A stretch of 64,000 bases of DNA from Emiliania huxleyi CCMP1516 (lineage: Eukaryota > Haptophyta > Isochrysidales > Noelaerhabdaceae): NCBI RefSeq assembly GCF_000372725.1, contig NW_005200351.1, forward strand, positions 35,811 through 99,810. The letters are read 5' to 3'. The translations under genes and the position numbers were made by a program. The notes beneath the pieces were generated by a model. The model was not told the DNA's origin. It worked only from the letters and a program-made list of their open reading frames with translations, and ran no database searches. Below, one piece after another: positions 40,388-50,729 of the stretch; the first letter of the stretch is position 1, and every line of letters starts with the position of its first letter.

Positions 40388-41818
40388 CTACTCAGTGTTC
40401 CTCAGCGAGCGCCGCCCGGCGTAACGTCGTGAGTCGCCCTCGCCGGCGTGTGTTTCGCCAAGCGGCTCTTCCAGTTCCGCGAGGGCGCTGAGCGCCTCGC
40501 GCAACACGATTGCCCAGTGGGTCCAGTGCGTCCCCCCCTGCACATAGACCGCGTATGGCGCGCGCAGCGGCCCGTCCGCGCTCAGCTCGAGGGTCGACCC
40601 GTCGATGAAGGTTCCGTCGGCAAAGACAACCTCGTCGCCGTAGCCGGGGGTGACTCCGGCGACCGGGACGATGTGAGCGCCGACGGGGGAGCAGCGCTGC
40701 ACGGCGGCGCAGAAGGCGAGCACCTTGGCGCGGCTGCCCAGCTTGACGGCCTGTATGATGTCGGTGCGGCCGCCAACCCCCGGCGGCGGATTGCACTCGT
40801 ACCCGAGGCGGCTCATCGTCTGGGCGACCAGGAGGGAGCCCTTAAGAGCCTCGCCCACGACCTGGGGCGCGTGGAAGAGCCCCTGAAAGAGCGTGCGCGT
40901 CATGCCGAGCGTCGCGCCGCCCTCCACGCCCGGAGCCGCCAGCCGACGACCCGCGGCCGCGACGAGGTCGGAGCGGCCCGCCACGTAGCCGCCCGAGGGG
41001 GCGAGCGTGCCGCCCGGGTTCTTGATGAGCGATCCGGCGACGAGGTGCGCGCCGACGTGGCACGGCTCCTCAACCTCGACGAACTCGCCGTAGCAGTTGT
41101 CCACAAACAGGATGAGCGACGGGTGATGCGTCCGCAGCCAGCCCGCTAGGCGCCCGATCTCCTGGACGCGGATCGAGGCGCGCCACGAGTAGCCGCAGGA
41201 GCGCTGCACGTGGAGAACGCGCGTGGAGGGGCGGATCGCCGCGCCGATGGCGTCGAGGTCGAACTTCGCCACCGCCGTCCCCTCCGAGGCTGCCGCCAGC
41301 TCGACTTGCGAGTAGCTCACGCCGAGGTCCGCGAGCGACCCGCGCAGCCCGTCCTCCGTGCGGCCGCGCAGGCCGATGACCTCTTCCAGCGTGTCGTACG
41401 GCGCGCCGGAGACGCCGAGCAGCTCATCTCCGGGCCGGAGCACGCCGTAGAGGGCGCACGCGATCGCGTGCGTGCCGCTGAAGCACTGCACTCGCACAAG
41501 AGCCGCCTCGGCGCCAAGCAGGTCAGCGTACACGGCGTCGAGCGCCTCGCGGCCGAGGTCGCCGTGACCGTAGCCATCCACGCCCGCAAAGTGGTGCGTG
41601 CCGACTCCGTGCCGGCGGAATGCTGACAGCACCGACGAGAGCGACTGCTCTGTGCGCCGGTCGATTTCAGAAAACGTGGGCAGCAGCGCGGCCGCCGCCT
41701 CGTCGACGAGCTCGCCGACGCCGCACGCCCTGGGCTGGGAGACAGCGCGGACCGGCGCACGGCAGGAGGCGTGACGGCCCGACCACGTGCTGGCGCCTGC
41801 GGCCGTGAGTGCCAACAT
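40388..41818 (-). CDS. PLP-dependent enzyme, Met-gamma-lyase/aluminium-resistance family
   Basis: ATG 41818 gives 476 residues, intronless. After a leader of about 30 residues the sequence follows the fold-type I PLP family known from bacteria as aluminium-resistance or YnbB-like proteins: HHFAGVDGYGHGDLGREALD, VQCFSGTHAIACALYGVLRPG, LFVDNCYGEFVE and the Schiff-base block GSLIKNPGGTLAPSGGYVAG with its Lys. It would catalyse lyase chemistry on a sulphur amino acid. The N-terminal extension (TAAGASTWSGRHASC) may be an organelle transit peptide. An in-frame Met at 41938 is less likely. Bacterial/cyanobacterial origin by transfer is plausible. Confidence 0.85.
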   Translation of the reverse strand: MLALTAAGASTWSGRHASCRAPVRAVSQPRACGVGELVDEAAAALLPTFSEIDRRTEQSLSSVLSAFRRHGVGTHHFAGVDGYGHGDLGREALDAVYADLLGAEAALVRVQCFSGTHAIACALYGVLRPGDELLGVSGAPYDTLEEVIGLRGRTEDGLRGSLADLGVSYSQVELAAASEGTAVAKFDLDAIGAAIRPSTRVLHVQRSCGYSWRASIRVQEIGRLAGWLRTHHPSLILFVDNCYGEFVEVEEPCHVGAHLVAGSLIKNPGGTLAPSGGYVAGRSDLVAAAGRRLAAPGVEGGATLGMTRTLFQGLFHAPQVVGEALKGSLLVAQTMSRLGYECNPPPGVGGRTDIIQAVKLGSRAKVLAFCAAVQRCSPVGAHIVPVAGVTPGYGDEVVFADGTFIDGSTLELSADGPLRAPYAVYVQGGTHWTHWAIVLREALSALAELEEPLGETHAGEGDSRRYAGRRSLRNTE

Positions 41819-41984
41819 ATACACACTTGGTGAATTGGTTCTTTCAAAAACTTTCTTCGGCCCAAGAGGTGAGTGAGAGCAATTCATGGAGGCAACCGAT
41901 GCGAGTCGACTGGGTGTGTCGTCGTAGTTTCGTATCAAGAATACTCACATCTCACTCACTCACTCACTGACACTGAGTCTGAGA

Positions 41985-42066
41985 AAGGAATGTGTGTGTG
42001 CGGGGCGGGGTGTGTACCGCATGGGCGGGGACTTGCTCCCTTTTACCCATCTCCTGTGGAGGTGTC
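41985..42066 (-). repeat. Dispersed repeat A, copy 3 (inverted)
   Basis: The reverse complement contains GATGGGTAAAAGGGAGCAAG then TCCCCGCCCATG, the order seen in copies 1 and 2. It lies upstream of the PLP enzyme gene. Confidence 0.55.
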
Positions 42067-42103
42067 CGTTTTGAAGAGAGAGGCTTCTCGAAAGCCCTCA
42101 CAC

Positions 42104-43784
42104 TCACCTGCACTTGGGAGTCTTCGAGAGCTCCGCCATGAAGCGTCGAACGCCAGTTGTATACGTCTGCTCATCAGCATGGTCGACAAAGGCCCCCATC
42201 GACACTGGGGTTGTGTCGTACGATGAGCCTGAGCCTTTCATCAGGCCAATTGCAACCATTTCGGACGGTGCGAGGGAGCCTCCGAAGTGCTCGTGCCACA
42301 AGCAAACTGAAGCTTGGTACTGCTCCGAAAGGCCGACGAAAGCAGCGCTTCTTTGAACGAAATGGGCTGCCCGCTCAACCTCTATAGACGTTGGCGCAAC
42401 AATGTCCATGCAGCCGCGGCCCACAAGCATCTTGGTCTGGCAGCCACTCACGCCAGGCAGCGTTAGGAACGTCTTCAAGTCCGCATGAGCTGCAGCCGCT
42501 CGAAAGGCGTTGCTGCTGTTCTCAGAAGACCATCCCCATCCTTGCCCACAACACTTCCCATTTCCTCTCAGATAAAAGTACGCTGATGCTACCCGCTGCT
42601 TAGGCTCTCTCAGCAGCAAGACCACATTCCCCACGCTCGGTAGATCTTCAGGGTATGGCAGCGGGTCATGGAACCATCGATTGTGGCCTGCTGCCGAACA
42701 ACACTGCTTGTGCGACAGTCGGCCTTGGCAGTCGTCATTCATGATAGGTGGCCCCGACTGCGTCAGTGTTGAGGTGAATTCCGGCTGCACCACTGCGTCG
42801 CCACACGCGTACGTCAGGACGGTGGTGGCAAACAAGCTGGACGTCTTCGGAATGTGGAGCCAGTAAATGGACTTGAGCGCATCCGGCGGCGACTGCGGCG
42901 CACCACCCTCGGGCCGCATCTCCTCAAAGCCATATTTGTGGGTGGTGTTTGGGTTGAACAGCCACATGACGGCCGAGTCGCCACCATGGTTGGAGAAGCC
43001 AGACATGAGGGACAGGATCTTGACCTTGTGTCCACCTATAAAATCCCGCGCTAGACTCAACTGCTCTGCGAGCACGGGGAGAGCCTCGCCTTCTGCTCGC
43101 GCCCGAGAGGGTCTCGTCTAGCACTCGGACGGTGAGACCACAACCGTCACAGCCGCCCGGGGGAGCGCGCGTGTGGTCCGGCCTTGAAGTGAGAGTATCG
43201 CCCCACACCGCGTGGATGACGTGCAAGTTGCCGACAGAGTTTGGGCGCGACCAGTGCGAGTTGAACTTGAGCTTTCCCTCGCACGAGCAGCGGCCCCAGC
43301 AGCTGATCTCGCCTGAGGGCGCATGGAGTGAGGGTGAGTGGCGCCGCGCCGTCCGTAGCTCAGTCTGACACACATCAAATCTATCACCCATTCCCATGTT
43401 GTTGTACGACATCATATGGCCGAGGTCGAGTTTGACGCGGCTGGTCTGGTTGGGCTGTGGAGGGACGCAGATGTCGAGCTCCGCGCCCGGCGACGTCGCA
43501 ACGTAGCCTGGCTTGGGATTGCCTTGCATCGACCACTCGACGACCCACTCGAAACCGCGCGTGCCCACCACCAACGGCTTGAGCGCCTCCCCAATGGCAC
43601 ATGTTGGCCGCACGCCAGCAGAGGCCTCAACCTTGCCCGCGAGGCGGTGCGTGCACGGGTGGCGTCCGAGGGCGATCTCCTCTGCTGCCTGCCTAGCAGC
43701 CTCGACCAGCTGTGCGTCCAGGAGCTTGGCGATGAGCACATGACCTGAGGCACAGACGAGCTTATAGGACAGTTCTGCGCACAA
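42104..43784 (-). CDS. Sulfotransferase with N-terminal extracellular beta-domain
   Basis: Exons 43784-43103 and 43035-42104 join in phase across a 67-bp GC-AG intron, giving the junction VLDETLSG/GHKVKILSLMSGF. The C-terminal 300 residues are a sulfotransferase: 5' PAPS loop in YWLHIPKTSS and 3' phosphate motif in VVLLLREPKQRVASAYFYL. It would transfer sulfate from PAPS to a glycan or lipid in the Golgi. The N-terminal 220 residues (LGHMMSYNNMGMG, paired Cys, CGLTVRVL) look like a beta-sandwich often found with SGNH-type secreted proteins. The 5' end is unresolved: minus-strand sequence at 43789-44110 contains likely upstream coding pieces (RRYEMGHFLSSLVRDYLHF) after a GTGAGC donor region. 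The start shown is simply the edge of the open frame (not ATG). Confidence 0.7.
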
Positions 43785-43788
43785 GCAC

Positions 43789-44622
43789 CTATGTGCCGTG
43801 GCTCTGGCCCCACCCAGTTTCTCTACGCAGCTGGAGCCGAACCGTAAAAGTTGAAGTGGAGATAGTCGCGCACGAGGCTGCTGAGAAAGTGCCCCATCTC
43901 ATAGCGCCGCGAGGGCATAAGCATATCGGCCGCCTGCGCGTGTTCGAAGCACGAGGGGACGGCCGAGGCACCGGCTCACATGAATACGGGAGGCAGCATA
44001 TGAGGCACCAGTTTTCTGGAGAGCTCAACAGCTGCGGCCGCGATGGCGGAGTCGGCCGCGGTTCGAGCGAGCAGTTTTTGGCTGCGGGATCGAATCGCGG
44101 AAGGCTCATGCCCTCGCGGAGCGACGCGGGTCGCGCGGCGCGCGCGTGTGCGAAATGCGACAAAAGACGAAAGACGACAGGCGCCTGAGCGCTGTACGCC
44201 TGAACTTTTGTCGCCGCAATCGCCACCGCCGCCATCTTGACGAGCAGCGCGAGCGCGCTCGTCGGCGGCCAGCCGTCGCGGGCCGGGCCGAGCCCGGCCT
44301 CAACCGGCCGCGCCGCCGCAGCAGGCCCGGAGGCCCACATGGCGGCCGACCAGCTGACCTCTCATGTCAGAACTCCCTCCCTCCGCGAGAGCAGCCGGTC
44401 GACGTCGGCACCAGAACCGACAGGGGCGCCGCGGCAGTAGAGAGCACTCCACCGCCATACCGTTTTTATGGCGGGTCAAAGGAGTGATAGACGTTCACAG
44501 CCTTGTTATCACAGCCACGAGAGTACGGATTGCACGGGGGCCCGGTCTGACCCCCGGTCTGAAGCTGAGCCTGTCGTGTGGGCCAGGAAGCTCGCCGAGG
44601 CTAAGCGTTCGGAGCGACACAC
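43789..44622. other. Probable 5' exons of the sulfotransferase gene, then intergenic
   Basis: Minus strand: RRYEMGHFLSSLVRDYLHF (about 43850-43915) and AAVELSRKLVPHMLPP (about 43990-44040) read as protein in compatible frames, but I could not fix the splice sites. 44110-44622 has no supported gene. Confidence 0.4.
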
Positions 44623-45725
44623 ATGGCCGACGTGCAGCGCCCGCCTCCTCGCGCGACCCTCCCACCGACCCGCAGCAGGGCCTGGACCGCCGGTGCCCAC
44701 CGCTCCATCCTCACCGAGGAGCTGTGCTCGCTGCCGCTCTACCGGAGGCTCGTGAGCAGCGAGGCGGACGCAGCGCTGCTTGCGCAGCTCGAGCGCGAGT
44801 TCACCGCGCTGGTCGAGTCGGCGGGCGAAGACGGGGAGGACCTCGTCTGCGTCCGGTTCCCGGTCTACCTCCCGAGCTCTGCTCGTGCGCTGGTCGCCGC
44901 GTGCGCCCGGCGCTTCAAGCTGCGTCCCGAGTCGTTTGGCGAGGAGGAGAAGCGCTTCATGGCGGTCTACATGCACCCTCGCTCGGCCGTCATACCCGTG
45001 TTGCGGCTCGAGGACTTTGCGCACGCCACGAGCTACTACGCCCTGCCGCCGCCGCCACCCGCGTCAACCTACGACCGTCGGAGGGACCAGTTCGGCAGGC
45101 GCCCCGACTCTGTGGTGGAGCTCGAGGCGCCGGAGCGGCCGCTGCGGCACGACTACAGCAGCTGGCGGCCCCCCGCTCCGGAGCAGCGCGAGCCCGTCGG
45201 CTACGAATGCGAGGCGGCCGGCTGCCACGCCCACCTGATCGAGCTCGCCAGCTTTGAGCCAGAGCTCGACGCCGCCGGCCCGCTCAGAGGGGCAGTCGCC
45301 GGCGCGCTGAGAGAGGTGGGCATGGCCGGCGCTGCTCCGCTCGCGCCCCGTCGCAGACGTCAACCCTTCCTGCTTCCCCACCGCAGGCGCTGCCTGGCCT
45401 CATCACGCTGCGACCGCTGCCCGCCGGCTTTGTTGCCGTCTTCAGCAGCGCCGTCGCCGCCGAGGCAGCCACGATAGCGCACCGCCAATTCCCCCACGAC
45501 GTCGGGGGCGAGGGCGAGGGGGCAGACTGGCCTCGCGACCTCTCGCTCGCCCTCCCCGGCGGCGAGCGGCGATGCCACGCGAGGCCCCTCTCCCTCTTTG
45601 CGCAGCGACCTCGCGCGAGCGGCAGAGGAGGAGCGCCGCGCGCGCTTCAGGCGGCGTTGCGCGGTGTCGGCGGCGGGGGAGGTACGGGAGGGCGCGGCGG
45701 CGGTGGCGGCGGTGGCGGTCGATAG
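44623..45725 (+). CDS. R3H-like domain protein
   Basis: Two exons, 44623-45315 and 45387-45725 (GT-AG, phase 0), 343 residues. Residues about 48-120 fit an R3H nucleic-acid-binding domain: LLAQLEREFTALVES, VYLPSSARALVAACARRFKL, FGEEEKRFMAVYM. A central region (SYYALPPPPP...FGRRPDSVVELE) is Pro/Arg-rich. Exon 2 begins ALPGLITLRPLPAGFVAVFSS, a block typical of the region after R3H in some eukaryotic proteins, and ends in a Gly-rich RGG-like tail. R3H proteins bind single-stranded nucleic acid; an RNA-related role is inferred. The canonical R..H pair is not strict here, so the call is tentative. Confidence 0.55.
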
Positions 45726-45926
45726 CGCGTGGGCGTCGTCGGCGGCGCCGGGTCGTCGGTGCTAGTCCGCCGTTTTTTCCTTTTTTTCTGAAAGGGGGAA
45801 ACGCAGGCCACAGCGCACAGGTTCGTCGGAGATAGCCGCGCAGCGGCTATGTAGGTTATCCTTCAACGTGAGGAGAGGTGGACAGCAAGCAACACCCAAA
45901 ATACGCGATCCAAATTACTGACTGGC

Positions 45927-45948
45927 GCCGCGCCGAATTCGGCGCGGC
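45927..45948. repeat. Perfect 22-bp palindrome
   Basis: GCCGCGCCGAA followed immediately by its reverse complement, centred on GAATTC. Could be a binding site or chance in GC-rich DNA. Confidence 0.5.
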
Positions 45949-46149
45949 CGTCGGCTCGCAGCTTTGGGACGCTTGCTCCAACCCCATCGTCCGAGTCTTG
46001 CGCAATCTCGCGTGATGACATCTCGCCCTGATCCCACGCCAGTGGGGCAGGCGCATCATATCGTCGGCGATGGGCCTTCTCGAGCCGACGTGCCGCCGCA
46101 CCCAGACGTTCCTGACCGTGGACTCAGCCAGTGCTCAAGGGTGATACAA

Positions 46150-46275
46150 AAAAGTGATCTGATCACCCGAACGAATGCCACGTTCGGATCGCTTCTTTCT
46201 CATCGCAAACAAACCCCGTCCGTCAGCAGGCATCCTCCGGGAATGTACGTAAGAGCTACATACACTGAGAGAGTC
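46150..46275 (+). repeat. Dispersed repeat H, copy 2
   Basis: Same order of blocks as 35369-35463. It is preceded by a piece of repeat B (CAGTGCTCAAGG, 46130-46141). Confidence 0.65.
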
Positions 46276-46472
46276 CCTACCGAGGCGTGCGTCTGCCGCC
46301 GGTCGTCCTGGAGCAGCGAGACGGTTTGCCGCAGCGAGGCAACCTCCTGAGCGCGGTCGCGCATCGCCCGCTCGATGGCCGCGTCCTCGTCCCCGAGGCC
46401 GAGCGGGTCCCACGTTGCCGCGCTCGCCAAGGTGCTCCCCAGCCAGGAGCCGGCCATAGTGCTGGCCGCCAT
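46200..46472 (-). CDS. Possible N-terminal fragment of a coiled-coil protein
   Basis: ATG 46472 starts MAASTMAGSWLGSTLASAAT, then DPLGLGDEDAAIERAMRDRA and QEVASLRQTVSLLQDDRR, a heptad-like helix. This looks like the start of a Golgin- or tether-type coiled-coil protein. The frame then runs into repeat H and stops. Either a downstream exon was displaced by the repeat or this is a chance frame. Confidence 0.3.
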   Translation of the reverse strand: MAASTMAGSWLGSTLASAATWDPLGLGDEDAAIERAMRDRAQEVASLRQTVSLLQDDRRQTHASVGTLSVYVALTYIPGGCLLTDGVCLR

Positions 46473-46803
46473 CGTTTTGGTGTTAAAAGTAATCCTGATT
46501 TTCTTGCCGCTCTGGGCTTCGCCTTCGCCCTGCACCTTTCTTTCTTTTTCTTCGCCCTGCACCACTCGCAACAGCTCTCGCGCGCCGCCGTCTGTGGCGA
46601 CGCGCAGTCCGCAGAAAGAACATCAACAACGCTGCTCGCAACATGCGTGTCGCGCACTCATTCCTGACCAGTCTCAATGTCCCACCCCCCTGCGCGCGGG
46701 CCTTCTAGGCCCGCGGGTAGTCTCCCCCGATCCCCAGGGCCTCCAGGGCTCGCACCTCCCTCGACAAGCGCCAACTTTCGCGCTTGTGCAACAACTTGGC
46801 GTA

Positions 46804-49425
46804 ATGGGCAGAGTCGGGAAAGGGGTGTACATGCCACCACGTCGCTACGACCGCTTCGACGGCGAGGGCGGAGCGCTGGAGATCAACAGTGCCTCGACGC
46901 CTAAGACGGGGGCTCCCATTGCAGCCGAGAGCAGCGATGCGCCCGTGCCCACGTCGAGGACCAAGGAAACGAGCTCGTACCGTGCCGACATTGACGGCCT
47001 CCGAGCGGTGGCCGTCTCCGCCGTGGTCGTGTACCACATCGAACACTCCTGGCTGCCGGGTGGCTTTGTGGGCGTCGACATCTTTTTTGTCATCTCTGGC
47101 TTCGTCGTGAGCGGCTCTTTGTGTTCGCGCTCGTACAACTCACTCGGCGAGTATCTCTGCGCCTTCTACGCACGGCGCATCAAGCGGCTGCAGCCCGTGC
47201 TCGCCCTCATGGTCCTCACCTCAGCCATTGGCGTCGCGCTGCTCCTTCCAAAGGACGTCGTCTTTGAGCGCGATTATTACTACACGTCCGCGCAGCTTGC
47301 ACTCCTCGGATTGGCCAATATCTTCTACTCGAGTATGGGTACGAGCTACTCGGATGCGGCGGATAATATCATGCGCACCGAGTACAATCCGTTCCTGCAC
47401 ACGTGGTCGCTCGGCGTCGAGGAGCAGTTCTATCTCCTCTTCCCGCTGCTCGTCGCTCTCGCTCATGGCGAGCGCGTCGTTCGCGGCGGCACGCGGCACG
47501 GCATGCACACTGCATCACGTGCCACTGCCCACCTCTCTCGGCTGCTCTCACAAGAGCGCCCCGTGCTCGTCTTCGCGCCGTGCTGCCTCGTGTCCCTCCT
47601 CGTCTCTGCGGTGGCGAGCGCACAGCCGCTGCTCGCTCCGTTCGCCTTCTACATGCTCCCCTCGCGCTTCTGGCAACTCATGGTCGGCGCGATGCTGCAG
47701 CATGCCTCGACCTCCGTGCCCCCGCCCGCGGAGTGTGCGGCCGCCGCCAGCGCACGCCCGTCCGTCGCCCGCACCGTGCTGGCCGCGGCCAGCTTGCTCG
47801 TGCTAGAGCTCTGCGTGCTCGGCCTCCTCGTGCACGCACTCGCAGCCACGGGTGGCAACAAACACTTCCCGTTTCCAAACTCCCTCCCCGCCGTCGCGGC
47901 GGCCGTGGGCCTCATCGCGCTCGGCTCGATGGGCCCCGGGATGCGCCGCGTCGCTCCCTGGCCGCCGCTGCTCACCACGCTCCTCGGATCCGCGCCACTC
48001 GCATACATCGGCCGCCTCTCGTACTCGCTCTACCTGTGGCACTGGCCGATTCTCGTAGCGCTGCGATGGGCGGCCGGCCCAGAGCGCCTCGCCTACAGCG
48101 GCACGGCGGCCGCTCTGACTCTGCTGGTGGCGATGCTCAGCTATCATGGCGTCGAGGATCGCGCACGCCATTGGAGGCCACGCCGCGTTCGCAGCGTCTT
48201 CCTCTGGTTCGTGGTGGGTCTCTGCGCGCTCGAAGGCGGTCTCTTCGTTCTAGCGGGGCCGCTCAACGGGCGGCTCTACATGGACGGTGTCATGTTCGAC
48301 GCGCCGGAGCCACCGCCGCCGCCGCCGCCGCCCCCATCGCCGCCCGCACCACCGCCCGCGCCGCCGTCGCCGCCCGCACCGCCCGCACCACCGCCCGCGC
48401 CGCCATCACCGCCAGAGTCGCCTTCGCCGCCGCCGTCCCCATGCGCGTGCTCCAACCCTATCGGTGCAAATCGCTTGCTGCACGAGCCGCCCGCGGCCAC
48501 TGCGGGGGCGACCACCCCGTGCTTTGAGCCGGTCGCGGCGTGGGCCGCCCTGCGGCAGTGCAACGAGGGCTCTGAGCCGAGCAACCAGTGCAAGAGCTGG
48601 TACGATTCGCGGAGCACGCTATACCGGGGTGTCGGAGCCTGCTTCACGCTGCCCCCCGGCTGGAGCGATGCGGAAGAGGAGCGCGCGCGACGATGCCTCT
48701 CGCCGGTGCGATCGAGTGGACTGCCTGCCTTCTTTAACATGGGCGACTCGCATGCGGGCGCTGTCGAGCTCGGGCTGCATCAGGCGATTGGCGGGCGCAT
48801 GGTCTTTGCGGGCCTGCAGCGAGGCGCCTGTCCGTGGGGGCCGCATCATCCGTGTGAGCAGGACAGAAGAAGGGACGCGCGGGCGTATCATCTGGCGGCC
48901 ACCGACCTCCTGCGCGCCAATCTCCGCGCGGGCGACGTGGTCTCGATCATCAGCGCTCAGAATGCGCACCTCAATAACGAGTCTCTCGGCTGGTACGCGC
49001 GCGTCGTCATCCCGATGCTGAGTGAGCGCGGTGCGAGCCTTTTGCTGCTCGAGGACTACGTGAAGCCTGCATCCGTCTTCTGCTCGCGCTGGAAGACCCA
49101 GAGGGCTGAATGCGTCGTCTCGCCCACGCAGCACCTCCTCAGCCTCACCGCCGCTGGCAGCCGCTTCGCTCGCGAGCATGCGGGCGTGTACGCGTGGTCG
49201 TTGGCCCCGCTCTTCTGCTCCGAGCCCTTTACGCATAGCAGCCGTTGCAGCACGTTTGTGCCGGCGAGCAGGCCGAGGGCGGGCTTCATCGACGGCTCAC
49301 ATCTCAATGCCGTCGGCTCCAAGTACCTGTGGCCCTTTGCGTGTGCTACCTTCGAGAGCTTTGGCTTCTTCTCGAGCCCGCTCCCCATCGCCTCAAACCT
49401 CACTCAACCATCGCCGGACCAGTGA
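46804..49425 (+). CDS. Acyltransferase-3 / SGNH hydrolase fusion (OafA-like)
   Basis: ATG 46804 gives 873 residues, intronless. Residues about 60-480 form the membrane acyltransferase: YRADIDGLRAVAVSAVVVYH (catalytic His), FVGVDIFFVISGFVVSG, ARRIKRLQPVL, HTWSLGVEEQFYLLFPLL, and the last helix IGRLSYSLYLWHWPILVAL. A Pro-rich linker of about 50 residues (48308-48450) follows. The C-terminal part is an SGNH domain with block I FFNMGDSHAG and block V FIDGSHLNAVGSKYLW. Together these O-acylate exported glycans, as in bacterial O-antigen acetyltransferases. Full-length architecture with both domains and no introns suggests acquisition from bacteria followed by insertion of an algal Pro-rich linker. 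The longer frame to 46375 is not needed. Confidence 0.9.
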   Translation: MGRVGKGVYMPPRRYDRFDGEGGALEINSASTPKTGAPIAAESSDAPVPTSRTKETSSYRADIDGLRAVAVSAVVVYHIEHSWLPGGFVGVDIFFVISGFVVSGSLCSRSYNSLGEYLCAFYARRIKRLQPVLALMVLTSAIGVALLLPKDVVFERDYYYTSAQLALLGLANIFYSSMGTSYSDAADNIMRTEYNPFLHTWSLGVEEQFYLLFPLLVALAHGERVVRGGTRHGMHTASRATAHLSRLLSQERPVLVFAPCCLVSLLVSAVASAQPLLAPFAFYMLPSRFWQLMVGAMLQHASTSVPPPAECAAAASARPSVARTVLAAASLLVLELCVLGLLVHALAATGGNKHFPFPNSLPAVAAAVGLIALGSMGPGMRRVAPWPPLLTTLLGSAPLAYIGRLSYSLYLWHWPILVALRWAAGPERLAYSGTAAALTLLVAMLSYHGVEDRARHWRPRRVRSVFLWFVVGLCALEGGLFVLAGPLNGRLYMDGVMFDAPEPPPPPPPPPSPPAPPPAPPSPPAPPAPPPAPPSPPESPSPPPSPCACSNPIGANRLLHEPPAATAGATTPCFEPVAAWAALRQCNEGSEPSNQCKSWYDSRSTLYRGVGACFTLPPGWSDAEEERARRCLSPVRSSGLPAFFNMGDSHAGAVELGLHQAIGGRMVFAGLQRGACPWGPHHPCEQDRRRDARAYHLAATDLLRANLRAGDVVSIISAQNAHLNNESLGWYARVVIPMLSERGASLLLLEDYVKPASVFCSRWKTQRAECVVSPTQHLLSLTAAGSRFAREHAGVYAWSLAPLFCSEPFTHSSRCSTFVPASRPRAGFIDGSHLNAVGSKYLWPFACATFESFGFFSSPLPIASNLTQPSPDQ

Positions 49426-49510
49426 GCACCAGTGGCGAGAGAGGAGGTGGGTGTGGTCGCAATCCTCGGATGCGCCATCGTTTTTTTGAGCTGTGGGTGA
49501 CTCTCAGTGG

Positions 49511-50512
49511 GGGCTGAGGGCCAAAAGTAAAACGCTCAACGCCGCTCTCGGCTCTCAGAGAGGCGTTATATCTCAGTAACCCCGCTCGCAGGTACTAGAG
49601 CAGCGTTCGTCAAGCTCAAACCCCACTCTACACAACACAGAGCAGCGTTTGCCTAACAAGACTCCGCTCTGCAACCTTCAGAGCGGACTCTTGCTCAGAA
49701 AAACACCGACCGAGCACGTTCGAGCGGAGTCAAGTCAGTGCAACACCGCTCAACATAGCGGGAGCGGTCAATTTCCGCGGAGAGGCTGCTTTCGCCTCCC
49801 TCAGTCGCGCTCTCCTCCGCCCCTCCTCTTCAGAGCGGGACTTTGCTGAGTGAACACCGCTCTAGCTGGTCATAGCAGCGATTGCTTTAAGCTGACACCG
49901 CTCTAAATGACGTGAGCGGCGTCGCCCTGAATAGACGCTGCTCTGGGACGCCGGGACGGCGATGCCACCTGACGCCGACGGCGGATCCACGATCGCTCGT
50001 GGCGCGCGGCGCGGCGTGGCGAGCCCCGCCCCTGGGGTTGAGCGCGTGTGGGTGGGTCGTCACTGCTCCGAGTAGTCAGAGCGGCGTCGCGTTTAGTGAT
50101 ACGCCGCTCACGCCATTTAGAGCGGTGTCAGCTTAAAGCAATCGCTGCTCTTACTAGCTAGAGCGGTGTTCACTCAGCAAAGTCCCGCTCTGAAGAGGAG
50201 GAGCGAAGGAGAGCGCGACTGAGGGAGGCGAAAGCAGCCTCTCCGCGGAAATTGACCGCTCCCGCTATGTTGAGCGGTGTTGCACTGACTTGACTCCGCT
50301 CGAACGTGTTTGGTCGGTGTTTTTCTGAGCAAGAGTCCGCTCTGAAGGTTGCAGAGCGGAGTCTTGTTAGGCAAACACTGCTCTGTGTTGTGTAGAGTGG
50401 GGTTTGAGCTTGACGAATGCTGCTCTAGTACCTGCGAGCGGGGTTACTGAGATATAACGCCTCTCTGAGAGCCGAGAGCGGCGTTGCGCGTTTTACTTTT
50501 GGCCCTCAGCCC
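49511..50512. mobile_element. Foldback DNA transposon with 412-bp terminal inverted repeats
   Basis: 49511-49922 and 50101-50512 are near-identical reverse complements (GGGCTGAGGGCCAAAAGTAA at each end). The 7-bp sequence TCAGTGG flanks both ends (49504-49510, 50513-50519), a good target-site duplication (8 bp if a shared G is counted). The arms consist of many sub-palindromes built on CCGCTCT/AGAGCGG every 30-50 bp, as in sub-terminal transposase-binding repeats. The 178-bp centre (49923-50100) has no frame. Duplication length suggests hAT- or Mutator-type. It sits 85 bp after the acyltransferase gene. Confidence 0.85.
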
Positions 50513-50729
50513 TCAGTGGGATTGCGATTTAACATGCGATGCGGATAGCGATGAGGGACATTCTAGGCGATGTGCGCAAGAATCTGCCGCCGGGCGCGGG
50601 AGAGGCCCCGAAAATACTTGTGCCTAAAAGAGGCCAGAAGAAGTGCTCGTGGGCGCAGCAAGGAGAGGTGTGGGGACACAGGTAATCAATGCTCGAGGGG
50701 TTATCGATTTCGATCTGGATAACACTGCT

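Larger units (their letters stand above)
45726..46803. other. Intergenic with palindrome and repeat H
   Basis: Contains a perfect 22-bp palindrome (45927-45948), repeat H (46150-46275), and a weak minus-strand coding candidate (46200-46472). Confidence 0.45.

Noticed and set aside
46375-46803. N-terminal extension of the acyltransferase-SGNH frame
   Set aside because: The extension is open by chance in GC-rich DNA, includes sequence complementary to another candidate exon, and lacks family similarity; ATG 46804 precedes the conserved domain at normal distance.
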